Shown: in pieces, positions 33,275 to 40,301 of the stretch
Layout: every line of letters begins with the position of its first letter
Numbering within the stretch: position 1 is the stretch's first letter
DNA from: Clostridium mediterraneense
GTDB lineage: Bacteria; Bacillota; Clostridia; Clostridiales; Clostridiaceae
Direction: 5' to 3'
DNA: 40,301 nucleotides
Assembly: GCF_900091705.1 (NCBI RefSeq)
Contig: NZ_LT594785.1
Coordinates: 2,412,106 to 2,452,406, forward strand
Notes under the pieces: model-generated
Database searches by the model: none
Seen by the model: the letters and a program-made list of their open reading frames with translations, nothing else
What the model was told of the DNA's origin: nothing
Made by a program: the position numbers and the translations under genes

Positions 33275-34144
33275 TTATAGAACGTCATCAAATTCTGGTC
33301 TAAACTTATTAAATACCTTTGTTCCAAATATAAATAATAATATTGTTATTATAAAGAAGTACACTGTATATGTCCATCCTGGCATTCCAAAGAATGGTTG
33401 TGAAATCCAATCACTTCCAAGATATGCATCTCTATAAGATAATACTAAATATGTTAAAGGATTTAATTTAACTATATTTACTAATAAATGAGCATATTGT
33501 TCATATTGCCCTTTCCAATCTGCCATTTGACTTAAATCCCACATTACAGGACTTAACCAGAATAGAAATTGCATTGAAACTGATATCGCATGCATAAAGT
33601 CAATTGACATAACAACCCAAGTTGATAAAACTCTAGCTAATGCTGTCATAAATATTAAAGTAACTAATATTGAATATATAAGTAGTAAATAATTTATGTT
33701 TCCAAGCCATCCATTAACACCCATAATTATAAAGTTTATAACCAAGAATATTAAATATGTATAAAAACTTATCATAAGTCTTATACTAGGTAATATCTCT
33801 ACTGGAAATTTAACTTTCTTTACCAAGAATGCATTATTTCTAATGGATCCTGCACCTGCTACTATGTAATCAGAAATAAATATCCATGGTACATAGCCTG
33901 CTACAAGCCAAACTAAGTAAGGAACTGGTCTACCATTTATTTGATATTCATTTCCACCAAAAACCATACCAAAAATAACCCAAAAAACAGCTATCATTGA
34001 TAAAGGTCTTATAATAGCCCATAAGATTCCAAGTCTTGATCCAGCAAACTCCTTCTTAAATTCTTTTCTAGAGATACTCATAACCATTTTCCAATTTGAA
34101 AAAACGCTTTTCTCTAAATTAATCCAATTTCTCAAAAAATTCAC
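33275..34144 (-). CDS. wzm: Wzm/TagG-type ABC-2 permease
   Basis: Membrane subunit of the glycan exporter, first gene of a six-gene operon running to 26914. It has 289 residues, six membrane helices and a cytoplasmic amphipathic N-terminus. Family traits are MSISRKEFKKEFAGSRLGIL and WAIIRPLSMIAVFWVIFGMV, VPWIFISDYIVAGAGSIRNN (with AFLVKKVKFPVEILP following), SMQFLFWLSPVMWD and VKLNPLTYLVLSYRDAYLG. Together with Wzt it forms the channel through which a lipid-linked polysaccharide or teichoic-acid-like polymer is moved to the outer face. The ribosome site is AGAGGTG. Upstream there are two AACCGTAA repeats around a likely promoter. Confidence 0.94.
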   Translation of the reverse strand: MNFLRNWINLEKSVFSNWKMVMSISRKEFKKEFAGSRLGILWAIIRPLSMIAVFWVIFGMVFGGNEYQINGRPVPYLVWLVAGYVPWIFISDYIVAGAGSIRNNAFLVKKVKFPVEILPSIRLMISFYTYLIFLVINFIIMGVNGWLGNINYLLLIYSILVTLIFMTALARVLSTWVVMSIDFMHAISVSMQFLFWLSPVMWDLSQMADWKGQYEQYAHLLVNIVKLNPLTYLVLSYRDAYLGSDWISQPFFGMPGWTYTVYFFIITILLFIFGTKVFNKFRPEFDDVL

Positions 34145-34304
34145 CTCTACTTATCGAAACCGTAATTTTGAATTTGACATATGTTATTATAACATAGTTT
34201 TTATAATGTAACCGTAAAAATTAATTACTTGTAAAATATAAAAATAAAGCTCACCAAAACATAATTTTAGTGAACTTTATCAAATTTAAAAATATATTTT
34301 AAAA
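34145..34304 (-). promoter_or_regulatory. Upstream region of glycan operon with a direct repeat
   Basis: AACCGTAA occurs twice in direct orientation at 34158-34165 and 34210-34217, 52 bp apart (about five helical turns), either side of an AT-rich stretch that contains the minus-strand TATAAT. This may be an operator pair; no known regulator is recognised. Confidence 0.3.
34240..34279 (-). terminator. Terminator of the parvulin gene
   Basis: In minus-strand RNA AAAGTTCACTAAAA pairs with TTTTGGTGAGCTTT (wobbles/mismatches at two positions), followed by ATTTTTA. It begins 26 nt past the stop at 34305. Confidence 0.75.
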
Positions 34305-35051
34305 TTATAGTCTTTCTACGCCAACTTTAGCTTCTAATTCTGTTAAGATTCCAGCATATACTTCTTCTTGTGCTGTCATTAATAATCTCTTAGCAATTAA
34401 ATCTTTAACTTCTTCGAAAGATTTAACTCTTGCTGGTATTTTTTCTTCAACTTTTATTAAGTGGAATCCAAATTGTGTTTGAACTGGTTCACTTATTTCA
34501 CCAACTTCTGTATTGAAAGCAACTTCTTCAAACTCAGGAACCATCATTCCTCTTGAGAATTCTCCAAGGTTTCCATCTGCTTGCTTTGAAGGACATGTTG
34601 AATATTCTCTTGCTGCTTCTTCAAATGTAAGTTCTCCAGCCACTATTCTTTCTCTTAAAGCCTTTATTTCATTTTCATCAGCCATTAAGATATGTTTTGC
34701 AGCAACCTTTTCTGGTTCTTCAAATTCTGATTGGTTATTATCATAGTAAGCTTTAACTTCTTCATCTTTAACTTCGATTCCTGAAACTACTTCAGCAACT
34801 GTTCTTTGGATTAAGATTTCTTTGCTTATATTTTTAACTTGTTCTAAGTAGATTGGTGTTTCATCAATCTTTAATTCTTTACCTTTGTGGTATATTAATT
34901 CGTATCCTATAGCTTGCTCTAAAACAGCCTTTCTTGTTTCTGGATTATCGAACATTCCTCTTTGTTCTGCTGGGTATCTTGAAATTATTGTATCGATATC
35001 TTTTTCTGTAATTTCTCTTCCAGCTACTCTTGCTAAAACTTTATTTTCCAT
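34305..35051 (-). CDS. Cytoplasmic parvulin-type peptidyl-prolyl cis-trans isomerase (PpiC/SurA-like)
   Basis: A 248-residue foldase without signal peptide or lipobox, unlike PrsA, so it acts in the cytosol. The N-terminal helical chaperone domain is at about 1-105 (MENKVLARVAGREITEKDID..., SurA_N-like). The parvulin PPIase domain is at about 113-205, with the family stretches VAAKHILMADENEIKAL, FEEAAREYSTCPSKQADGNL, GEFSRGMMVPEFEEVAF and TQFGFHLIKVEEK. The C-terminal helix ends KVGVERL. It may assist folding of general cytoplasmic clients. It stands alone between the glycan operon and tRNA-Phe, and has a GGAGAT ribosome site and its own terminator. Confidence 0.93.
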   Translation of the reverse strand: MENKVLARVAGREITEKDIDTIISRYPAEQRGMFDNPETRKAVLEQAIGYELIYHKGKELKIDETPIYLEQVKNISKEILIQRTVAEVVSGIEVKDEEVKAYYDNNQSEFEEPEKVAAKHILMADENEIKALRERIVAGELTFEEAAREYSTCPSKQADGNLGEFSRGMMVPEFEEVAFNTEVGEISEPVQTQFGFHLIKVEEKIPARVKSFEEVKDLIAKRLLMTAQEEVYAGILTELEAKVGVERL

Positions 35052-35183
35052 TGAAATTATCTCCTTTTATTCGTTTATAATACCATAATATAATAACATA
35101 TTATAAAAATTTTAAAAAGATTAGTGAAATTTAATCTCTTTATTAATTCTATATTTCATCTTAAGATTTAAACTTAAAAATAT

Positions 35184-35214
35184 ATAAAAAAAACCTAATG
35201 CTAAACATTAGGTT
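35184..35214 (-). terminator. Terminator of the upstream tRNA-Phe
   Basis: AACCTAATG / CATTAGGTT (35192-35200 and 35206-35214) with a five-base loop, followed on the minus strand by eight T. Confidence 0.88.
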
Positions 35215-35218
35215 ATAC

Positions 35219-35294
<76 letters not shown>

Positions 35295-35314
35295 ATATCT
35301 TTTTTACAATTATA

Positions 35315-35343
35315 ATTATATAACTTAAAAATATTCCTGTAAA
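35315..35343 (-). promoter_or_regulatory. Promoter of tRNA-Phe copy 1
   Basis: On the minus strand TTTACA (35343-35338) and a perfect TATAAT (35320-35315) are 17 bp apart, about 20 bp before the tRNA. Confidence 0.7.
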
Positions 35344-35578
35344 GCTTATCTTTAATGTAAATATTAAAATTAACTCTATATTTTTTATATTATCGCTTTT
35401 TATCTCTCATTTTCTTCCTAAAATAATAAAATTAATATCAAATAACTAAAAATATATTACTACTATAAATAATTTAATATATAAATCCTACTTTTTTTAA
35501 TATTTATTCAATTAAAATCTATCTACTCTAAAACTCTCTTTATAATATACTAAAAAAATTACTACTAATTAATATAAA

Positions 35579-35614
35579 TAAAAAAGTATTAGGACATAAA
35601 TCCTAATACTTTCT
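35579..35614 (-). terminator. Terminator overlapping the 3' end of thiZ
   Basis: In minus-strand RNA AAAGTATTAGGA pairs with TCCTAATACTTT around TTTATG, followed by TTTATT-type T-rich sequence. The stop codon of thiZ lies inside the 3' arm, so the end of coding doubles as the terminator. Confidence 0.8.
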
Positions 35615-36314
35615 TTTTAAATTCAATAAAATTATCATCTATAATAATCTCTCTATTTCTTTCCTTTGAAAAACTAACTCCTACCTCACCAACTATTTTA
35701 GCTGGTTTATTTGAAAGAACATAAATTTTATCTGATAGTAAAACAGCTTCTTCTATATCATGAGTTATCATAATAATAGTAGCACCAATACCTTTTGATA
35801 TATCCTTTAGCCAAATCTGCATATCTCTTCTTGTAATAGAATCTAATGCCCCAAACGGCTCATCTAAAAGAATAATATCATTAGAAGTTAGATAAGTCTT
35901 AAGAAAATTAGCCCTTTGCTTCATCCCCCCAGAAAGCATATTAGGAAATTTATTTTCATATCCCTTAAGTCCAAATAGTTCTAAATACTTTTCGACTTCT
36001 ATCCTAGCATCTTTTTTACTAACACCTTTAAAAACAAGTGGTAATCCTATATTATCTATTACTTTCTTCCAAGGTACCATCATATCTTTTTGATACATAT
36101 AAGCAATATCCCCATTAATTTCTTTAGTTCCTTTATCTGCTTGTACTAAATCACAAATAATATTAAAAATAGTACTCTTCCCACAACCAGATGACCCAAC
36201 AATAGATATAAAGTCTCCCTGTTTAATTTCTAAAGATATTTTATCTAAAACTTTTAAGCCATCAAAACTTTTTTCTATATTATCTAAGATTATTTTCTTT
36301 TGGTAAAAACTCAT
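35589..36314 (-). CDS. thiZ: ABC transporter ATPase for thiamine precursor uptake (ThiZ)
   Basis: ATPase of a nitrate/sulfonate/taurine-type importer, here the third gene of a TPP-riboswitch operon and thus the HMP (thiamine pyrimidine precursor) transporter ThiXYZ. Walker A is GSSGCGKST, the Q-loop region IAYMYQKDMMVPWKKVIDNI, the signature LSGGMKQRANF, Walker B IILLDEPFGALDS and the H-loop MITHDIEEAV. The start at 36314 is preferred (ATG with GTGAGG 9 nt upstream); a GTG five codons earlier is alternative. Its start overlaps the end of thiY by 35 nt, indicating coupled translation. The length (about 241) is typical. Confidence 0.9.
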   Translation of the reverse strand: MSFYQKKIILDNIEKSFDGLKVLDKISLEIKQGDFISIVGSSGCGKSTIFNIICDLVQADKGTKEINGDIAYMYQKDMMVPWKKVIDNIGLPLVFKGVSKKDARIEVEKYLELFGLKGYENKFPNMLSGGMKQRANFLKTYLTSNDIILLDEPFGALDSITRRDMQIWLKDISKGIGATIIMITHDIEEAVLLSDKIYVLSNKPAKIVGEVGVSFSKERNREIIIDDNFIEFKKKVLGFMS

Positions 36315-37299
36315 TTGTATAAGCCTCACTTGCTTTCATATCTTTTTCTAATAATTTATTATCTAAAAGAAATTTAGTATAGTTATCCCAAACACTATCT
36401 TTCATAAGTCCCCAATACTCAGCCTCAGCCTTATATTCATTAGCTAAAAACTTTTGGCTTTCAATAGCTAAGTCTTCACTTATTTCAGGTGCATATTTAA
36501 CTAAAATCTTAGCTGATTCTTCTGGATTTGCTATTGCATAGTAATATCCTTTAGCAGTAGCCTCCATAAATTTCTTAGTAACTTCTTTCTTCTTATTAAT
36601 AGTATCCTCAGTTGCTGCAATAATTGGAGTATAATAATTAAACGCTGGATCTATATCCTTTAAAGGAATATAATTTATAGGAAAATTATTAAGCTTTGCT
36701 TGAGCATTTGTCCATCCTTCAAATACCCACTCAAAATCTAAATTCTTCTTAGTAGCAGCAAAAAAATCTTCTGCTCCTACATCAACCATCTTTAACTTAG
36801 AGAAATCTGCACCATTTTTCTCCATAGCAAGCTTAATTATACTTGCTTCAGCAGGTCCACCAAATCCTCCATAAATCTTATTTTCAAAATCCTTAACAGT
36901 CTTAATTCCCTTTTCTTTTGGAGATGCAAAACCAGAAGTATTATTTTGAATAATAGCCCCAATAGCCTTAACTGGTAAACTTGCATCAGAAGTTCTAGCA
37001 AAAGTTAAATCTTCTTGATATGTAATAGCATAATCTCCTTTTCCAGCAGATATAAGCTGAAGTGATGAACCTTCTGATGGTTGCTTTATCTCAACATCCA
37101 AACCTAATTCTTTATAGAATCCCATTTCCTTAGCAACATAAAAACCTGTATGATTAGTATTTGGTGTCCAATCTAAAATTAACCTAATCTTCTCATTCCC
37201 TTCACTATTAACAGTAGTTTCATTTTTACTTCCACAAGCTACAAAAATAAGTACTGTTGAAATAGCAAGTCCTATAACCCCTAAAAACCTTTTTTTCAT
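36280..37299 (-). CDS. thiY: HMP/thiamine-precursor substrate-binding lipoprotein (ThiY)
   Basis: NMT1/THI5-like extracellular binding protein, a lipoprotein: MKKRFLGVIGLAISTVLIFV-AC gives a lipobox with Cys22. The mature domain begins with IRLILDWTPNTNHTGFYVAK, the classic THI5-like motif, then EMGFYKELGLDVEIKQPSEG and SSLQLISAGKGDYAITYQED. It is 339 residues long. It probably delivers HMP or a related aminopyrimidine, made from thiamine breakdown, to ThiX/ThiZ. It follows thiX by 24 nt and overlaps thiZ. Control is by the TPP riboswitch upstream. Family sure; ligand inferred from the riboswitch. Confidence 0.92.
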   Translation of the reverse strand: MKKRFLGVIGLAISTVLIFVACGSKNETTVNSEGNEKIRLILDWTPNTNHTGFYVAKEMGFYKELGLDVEIKQPSEGSSLQLISAGKGDYAITYQEDLTFARTSDASLPVKAIGAIIQNNTSGFASPKEKGIKTVKDFENKIYGGFGGPAEASIIKLAMEKNGADFSKLKMVDVGAEDFFAATKKNLDFEWVFEGWTNAQAKLNNFPINYIPLKDIDPAFNYYTPIIAATEDTINKKKEVTKKFMEATAKGYYYAIANPEESAKILVKYAPEISEDLAIESQKFLANEYKAEAEYWGLMKDSVWDNYTKFLLDNKLLEKDMKASEAYTNEFLPKENNLR

Positions 37300-37323
37300 T
37301 ATAATCTCTCCCCTTAAATTTAT

Positions 37324-38082
37324 TTACTCCTTATTCCAAGGCATAGATAACTTCTCTAAAAGCTTAACTATCCAAAATAAAAACATACTAACTAAAACAA
37401 TAATTAAAATAGCAGCAAACATCTTATCTAAAGCATAAGCACTTCTTGCCCTTACCATATAAACACCAAGTCCTTTTTCTCCACCAAGCCATTCACCAAC
37501 TACAGCCCCCATAATACTATAAGTTGCAGCAATTTTAGCGCCAGAAAAGAAATTAATTAGACCACTTGGTAATTTTAAATGTATAAATCTCTGTATTTTT
37601 GAAGCTCCCATAAGCATAAAATGATTTTCTAACTCCTTAGAAACACTATCAATCCCATCAACTATACTTATAACAATTGGAAAAAAGCAAACTATAACTA
37701 CAACCACTATCTTGGGTAAAACTCCAAAACCAAACCAAATTATAAATAAAGGAGCTAGAGCAATTATAGGTACAGTCTGAGATACAAGAAGTAATGGATA
37801 AAGCCCTTTTTTTAAAATAGGAATTAAATCCATAATAACAGCTAAAATAATTGCCAAAATAATTGCTATAACAAATCCAATAATACCTTCTAAAATAGTT
37901 ACAAACATATGTGGCATTAAAACATTAAATTCTTTAATTAAGCTTTGTCCAATATTAATAGGTGAGGGTAAGATATATTTTTCTATTCCACCAAGCTGTG
38001 CAATCCCCTGCCATATAAATAAGATACATATCAAAAATAAAATAGGAATTAATTTATTGTTTATTTTATTTAATTTTTTCAC
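37324..38082 (-). CDS. thiX: ABC permease of thiamine precursor importer (ThiX)
   Basis: A 252-residue inner-membrane permease of the SsuC/TauC/ThiX group with about six helices. The binding-protein-dependent transport signature is present: EAA-like loop DGIDSVSKELENHFMLMGAS then KIQRFIHLKLPSGLINFFSG, and AATYSIMGAVVGEWLGGEKG at the conserved end. First gene of the operon thiX-thiY-thiZ, 80-odd nt downstream of a TPP-riboswitch terminator. It imports the substrate held by ThiY. The ribosome site AGGAGG precedes the ATG. Confidence 0.92.
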   Translation of the reverse strand: MKKLNKINNKLIPILFLICILFIWQGIAQLGGIEKYILPSPINIGQSLIKEFNVLMPHMFVTILEGIIGFVIAIILAIILAVIMDLIPILKKGLYPLLLVSQTVPIIALAPLFIIWFGFGVLPKIVVVVIVCFFPIVISIVDGIDSVSKELENHFMLMGASKIQRFIHLKLPSGLINFFSGAKIAATYSIMGAVVGEWLGGEKGLGVYMVRARSAYALDKMFAAILIIVLVSMFLFWIVKLLEKLSMPWNKE

Positions 38083-38159
38083 ACTTCCTCCTTCCTAGTA
38101 AATAATAATTAACTACTATATTTTTTATTTAATAATATATTTTAAAATCATTATCAAAT

Positions 38160-38191
38160 AAAAAAAGTAGTATCCCACATAGGACACTACT
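38160..38191 (-). terminator. Riboswitch-linked terminator before thiX
   Basis: In minus-strand RNA AGTAGTGTCC pairs with GGGATACTACT (one mismatch/bulge), followed by seven T. It lies between the TPP aptamer and thiX, as expected for transcription attenuation in which thiamine diphosphate promotes termination. Confidence 0.85.
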
Positions 38192-38235
38192 ATAAACACT
38201 CAGCAATTAAAATTATCACATATAATTATATGAAA

Positions 38236-38330
38236 AAATATAACTCCCTACGTTGGCATTATCCAAATCAGGTAATGGGTCGAATAAATTCCTCTCAGAT
38301 AGCTAAACTACCTCCCCAGTATTTAAAATA
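38236..38330 (-). promoter_or_regulatory. TPP riboswitch (THI element)
   Basis: The minus strand shows the conserved aptamer: GGGGAGGTAG..., CTGAGAGGAATTTATTCGAC, the core ACCTGATTTGGATAATGCCA and the closing ACGTAGGGAG. These match the P2/P3 CUGAGA and P4/P5 ...CUGAU...GGAUAAUGCCA.CGUAGGGA of TPP riboswitches. Followed by the terminator at 38160-38191 and thiX. Binding of TPP would shut the operon. Confidence 0.96.
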
Positions 38331-38446
38331 TCTTTTTATATAATTCTATCAAATTATTACTTAATATACAATATTTTACTCAAAAATAATTTTTATTCTA
38401 TATTTTTAAATATTTATTGACATAAATCTTTATTTAAATAAAACTT

Positions 38447-39181
38447 TTAATCACTCATAATCTTTAAATAATTATTATAAATATGACTTTTTGTTTCTTT
38501 AAAAGATAAATTCTTAACTTCAGAAATCCTTTTAACAACTCTTCTTATATACCTAGGATAAGCATATTCACCATTAACCCACTCTAAGGCAGTAGGTCCA
38601 TCTGTTTCTGAAAGTAATCTATCTATAGGGACCTTTTTTATTATATAATCAGTTAGATCTGATTCATATACATCAACACTTATTGTAAAATAAACACCTA
38701 AATTAATTAGGAGCTCAAGTGTCTCCCTATCCCCACTATACCAATGAATAATAGCTCTATTGTAATTATATTTTAAAAGACTATTATAAATCTCTTTCTC
38801 TGCACCTTTTGTATGTATAGTTATATACTTATTTCTTTTTATAGCTTCATCTAAAATAAAATAATATATTTCTCTTTGTCTATCAAAAGTATTTTTATCA
38901 GCCCACAAATAATCAAGTCCTATCTCACCTATAAGCTTACTTTCCTCTATATAAGGAATTAACTCTTTCAAGTCACTATTAACTTTATCTACATTCCAAG
39001 GGTGGAGCCCAAAACTAGCTATTATATTATCATATTCTAAAGCAAGTTTTTTAATTTCATTGTAATTTGAAATATCCATAGAATTTGAAATCAATATTAT
39101 TTTATTATCTTTTGCATCTTTCAAAGCTTTTTCTAAGTTGTTTTCAAAAAAATCTAAATGCGTATGAAAATCTACAAACAT
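38447..39181 (-). CDS. TatD-family metal-dependent hydrolase
   Basis: Likely a divalent-metal DNase (TatD type) of the amidohydrolase fold. The start at 39181 (MFVDFHTHLDF) is preferred because GGGGGAAGG is 4-5 nt upstream; an ATG 72 nt earlier is poor. It gives 244 residues. Ligands are His6 and His8 (DFHTHLD), Glu86 (IGEIGLDYLW), His123 (TIHTKG), His146 (IIHWYSG) and Asp194 (SETDGP). The IHWYSG segment replaces the more common H.FSG, still with His. It stands alone between the TPP riboswitch and the rrn terminator; TatD-like proteins help in DNA repair or apoptosis-like DNA degradation, but the in vivo role is unclear. Confidence 0.88.
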   Translation of the reverse strand: MFVDFHTHLDFFENNLEKALKDAKDNKIILISNSMDISNYNEIKKLALEYDNIIASFGLHPWNVDKVNSDLKELIPYIEESKLIGEIGLDYLWADKNTFDRQREIYYFILDEAIKRNKYITIHTKGAEKEIYNSLLKYNYNRAIIHWYSGDRETLELLINLGVYFTISVDVYESDLTDYIIKKVPIDRLLSETDGPTALEWVNGEYAYPRYIRRVVKRISEVKNLSFKETKSHIYNNYLKIMSD

Positions 39182-39271
39182 AAACCTTCCCCCTAATAAT
39201 TTGTATAAATAAAAAAATTCTAAATACAATATGTATCTAGAATTATATAACAAAAATTATTATAAAAAAAT

Positions 39272-39300
39272 AAAAGCTTAGTAAATATTACTAAGCTTTT
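39272..39300 (-). terminator. Terminator of the rrn operon
   Basis: A perfect 13-bp inverted repeat AAAAGCTTAGTAA / TTACTAAGCTTTT with a three-base loop, followed on the minus strand by ATTTTTTT. It is just after tRNA-Phe copy 2. Confidence 0.9.
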
Positions 39301-39302
39301 GC

Positions 39303-39378
<76 letters not shown>

Positions 39379-39384
39379 ATAAGA

Positions 39385-39500
39385 CCTGGCAACCACCTAC
39401 TCTCCCACACAGCTGCCCGTGCAGTACCATCGGCCTCTAAAAGCTTAACCTTCGTGTTCGGAATGGGAACGGGTGTTACCTTAAAGAGCATCATCACCAG
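39385..39500 (-). rRNA. rrf: 5S rRNA
   Basis: About 116 nt on the minus strand starting CTGGTGATGATGCTC, with the conserved ACACCCGTTCCCATTCCGAA loop and the ending GAGAGTAGGTGGTTGCCAGG. The termini pair (CTGG/CCAGG) as in a Clostridium 5S helix I. It follows the 23S gene by about 57 nt. Confidence 0.95.
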
Positions 39501-39556
39501 ATTTTTGAGAAATTATTCTCTAAAAATTACACATATATATTTGCCTTTTTCTTTTT

Positions 39557-40301
<745 letters not shown>

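Noticed and set aside
34305-35051. PrsA lipoprotein
   Set aside because: The protein lacks a signal peptide and lipobox Cys; it is a cytosolic parvulin.

Overview
The window reads as a low-GC, AT-rich Firmicute chromosome, most probably Clostridium perfringens or a close relative. I infer this from base composition, strong AGGAGG ribosome sites, the yabB-rsmI-abrB gene order, encoded tRNA CCA ends and the protein style; nothing was searched. Most genes are on the minus strand. The right edge enters an rRNA operon (partial 23S, 5S, tRNA-Phe).

Layout. 1-1796: start of a mannose-family PTS operon (manX, manY) behind a 1-kb AT-rich non-coding region with a cre-like site. 2802-6989: a small accessory island of toxin-immunity-type genes (SUKH-3, DUF3592, a SUKH-like protein, unknowns), including a gene split by two frameshifts; no toxin is visible. 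7336-9660: a regulon of aldo/keto reductase, AdhR-like MerR regulator and a decayed MFS transporter behind one MerR-type promoter with a 19-bp spacer. The same promoter architecture precedes a divergent dxs at 12199-13959, so one regulator may serve both. 11317-12087 is pnuC, preceded by one or two intrinsic terminators.

14128-19390: surface and accessory functions, namely an anchored protein of unknown role, a five-repeat SH3b secreted protein, an EamA-type transporter facing an XRE-cupin regulator, a tiny YvrJ protein whose ribosome site lies in a hairpin, and a DUF1836 protein. 19994-21953: abrB, rsmI and a yabB-type tRNA methyltransferase. 22160-26832: cell-wall hydrolases (NlpC/P60 with a WalR box; an amidase-glucosaminidase whose catalytic Glu appears to be Lys), tRNA-Pro with a consensus promoter, small membrane proteins and a HAD phosphatase.

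26914-34144: a six-gene operon for making and exporting a surface polysaccharide or teichoic-acid-like polymer (one Wzm permease, two Wzt ATPases, three related glycosyltransferases). 34305-40301: a cytoplasmic parvulin, tRNA-Phe, a TPP-riboswitch-controlled thiXYZ transporter, a TatD nuclease, and the 3' end of an rrn operon with a second identical tRNA-Phe.

The items most worth checking are the shared MerR promoter linking dxs to aldehyde-type genes, the pnuC leader, the two-ATPase exporter, the amidase active-site change and the hairpin-embedded ribosome site of yvrJ. I did not find an unmistakably new multi-gene system.
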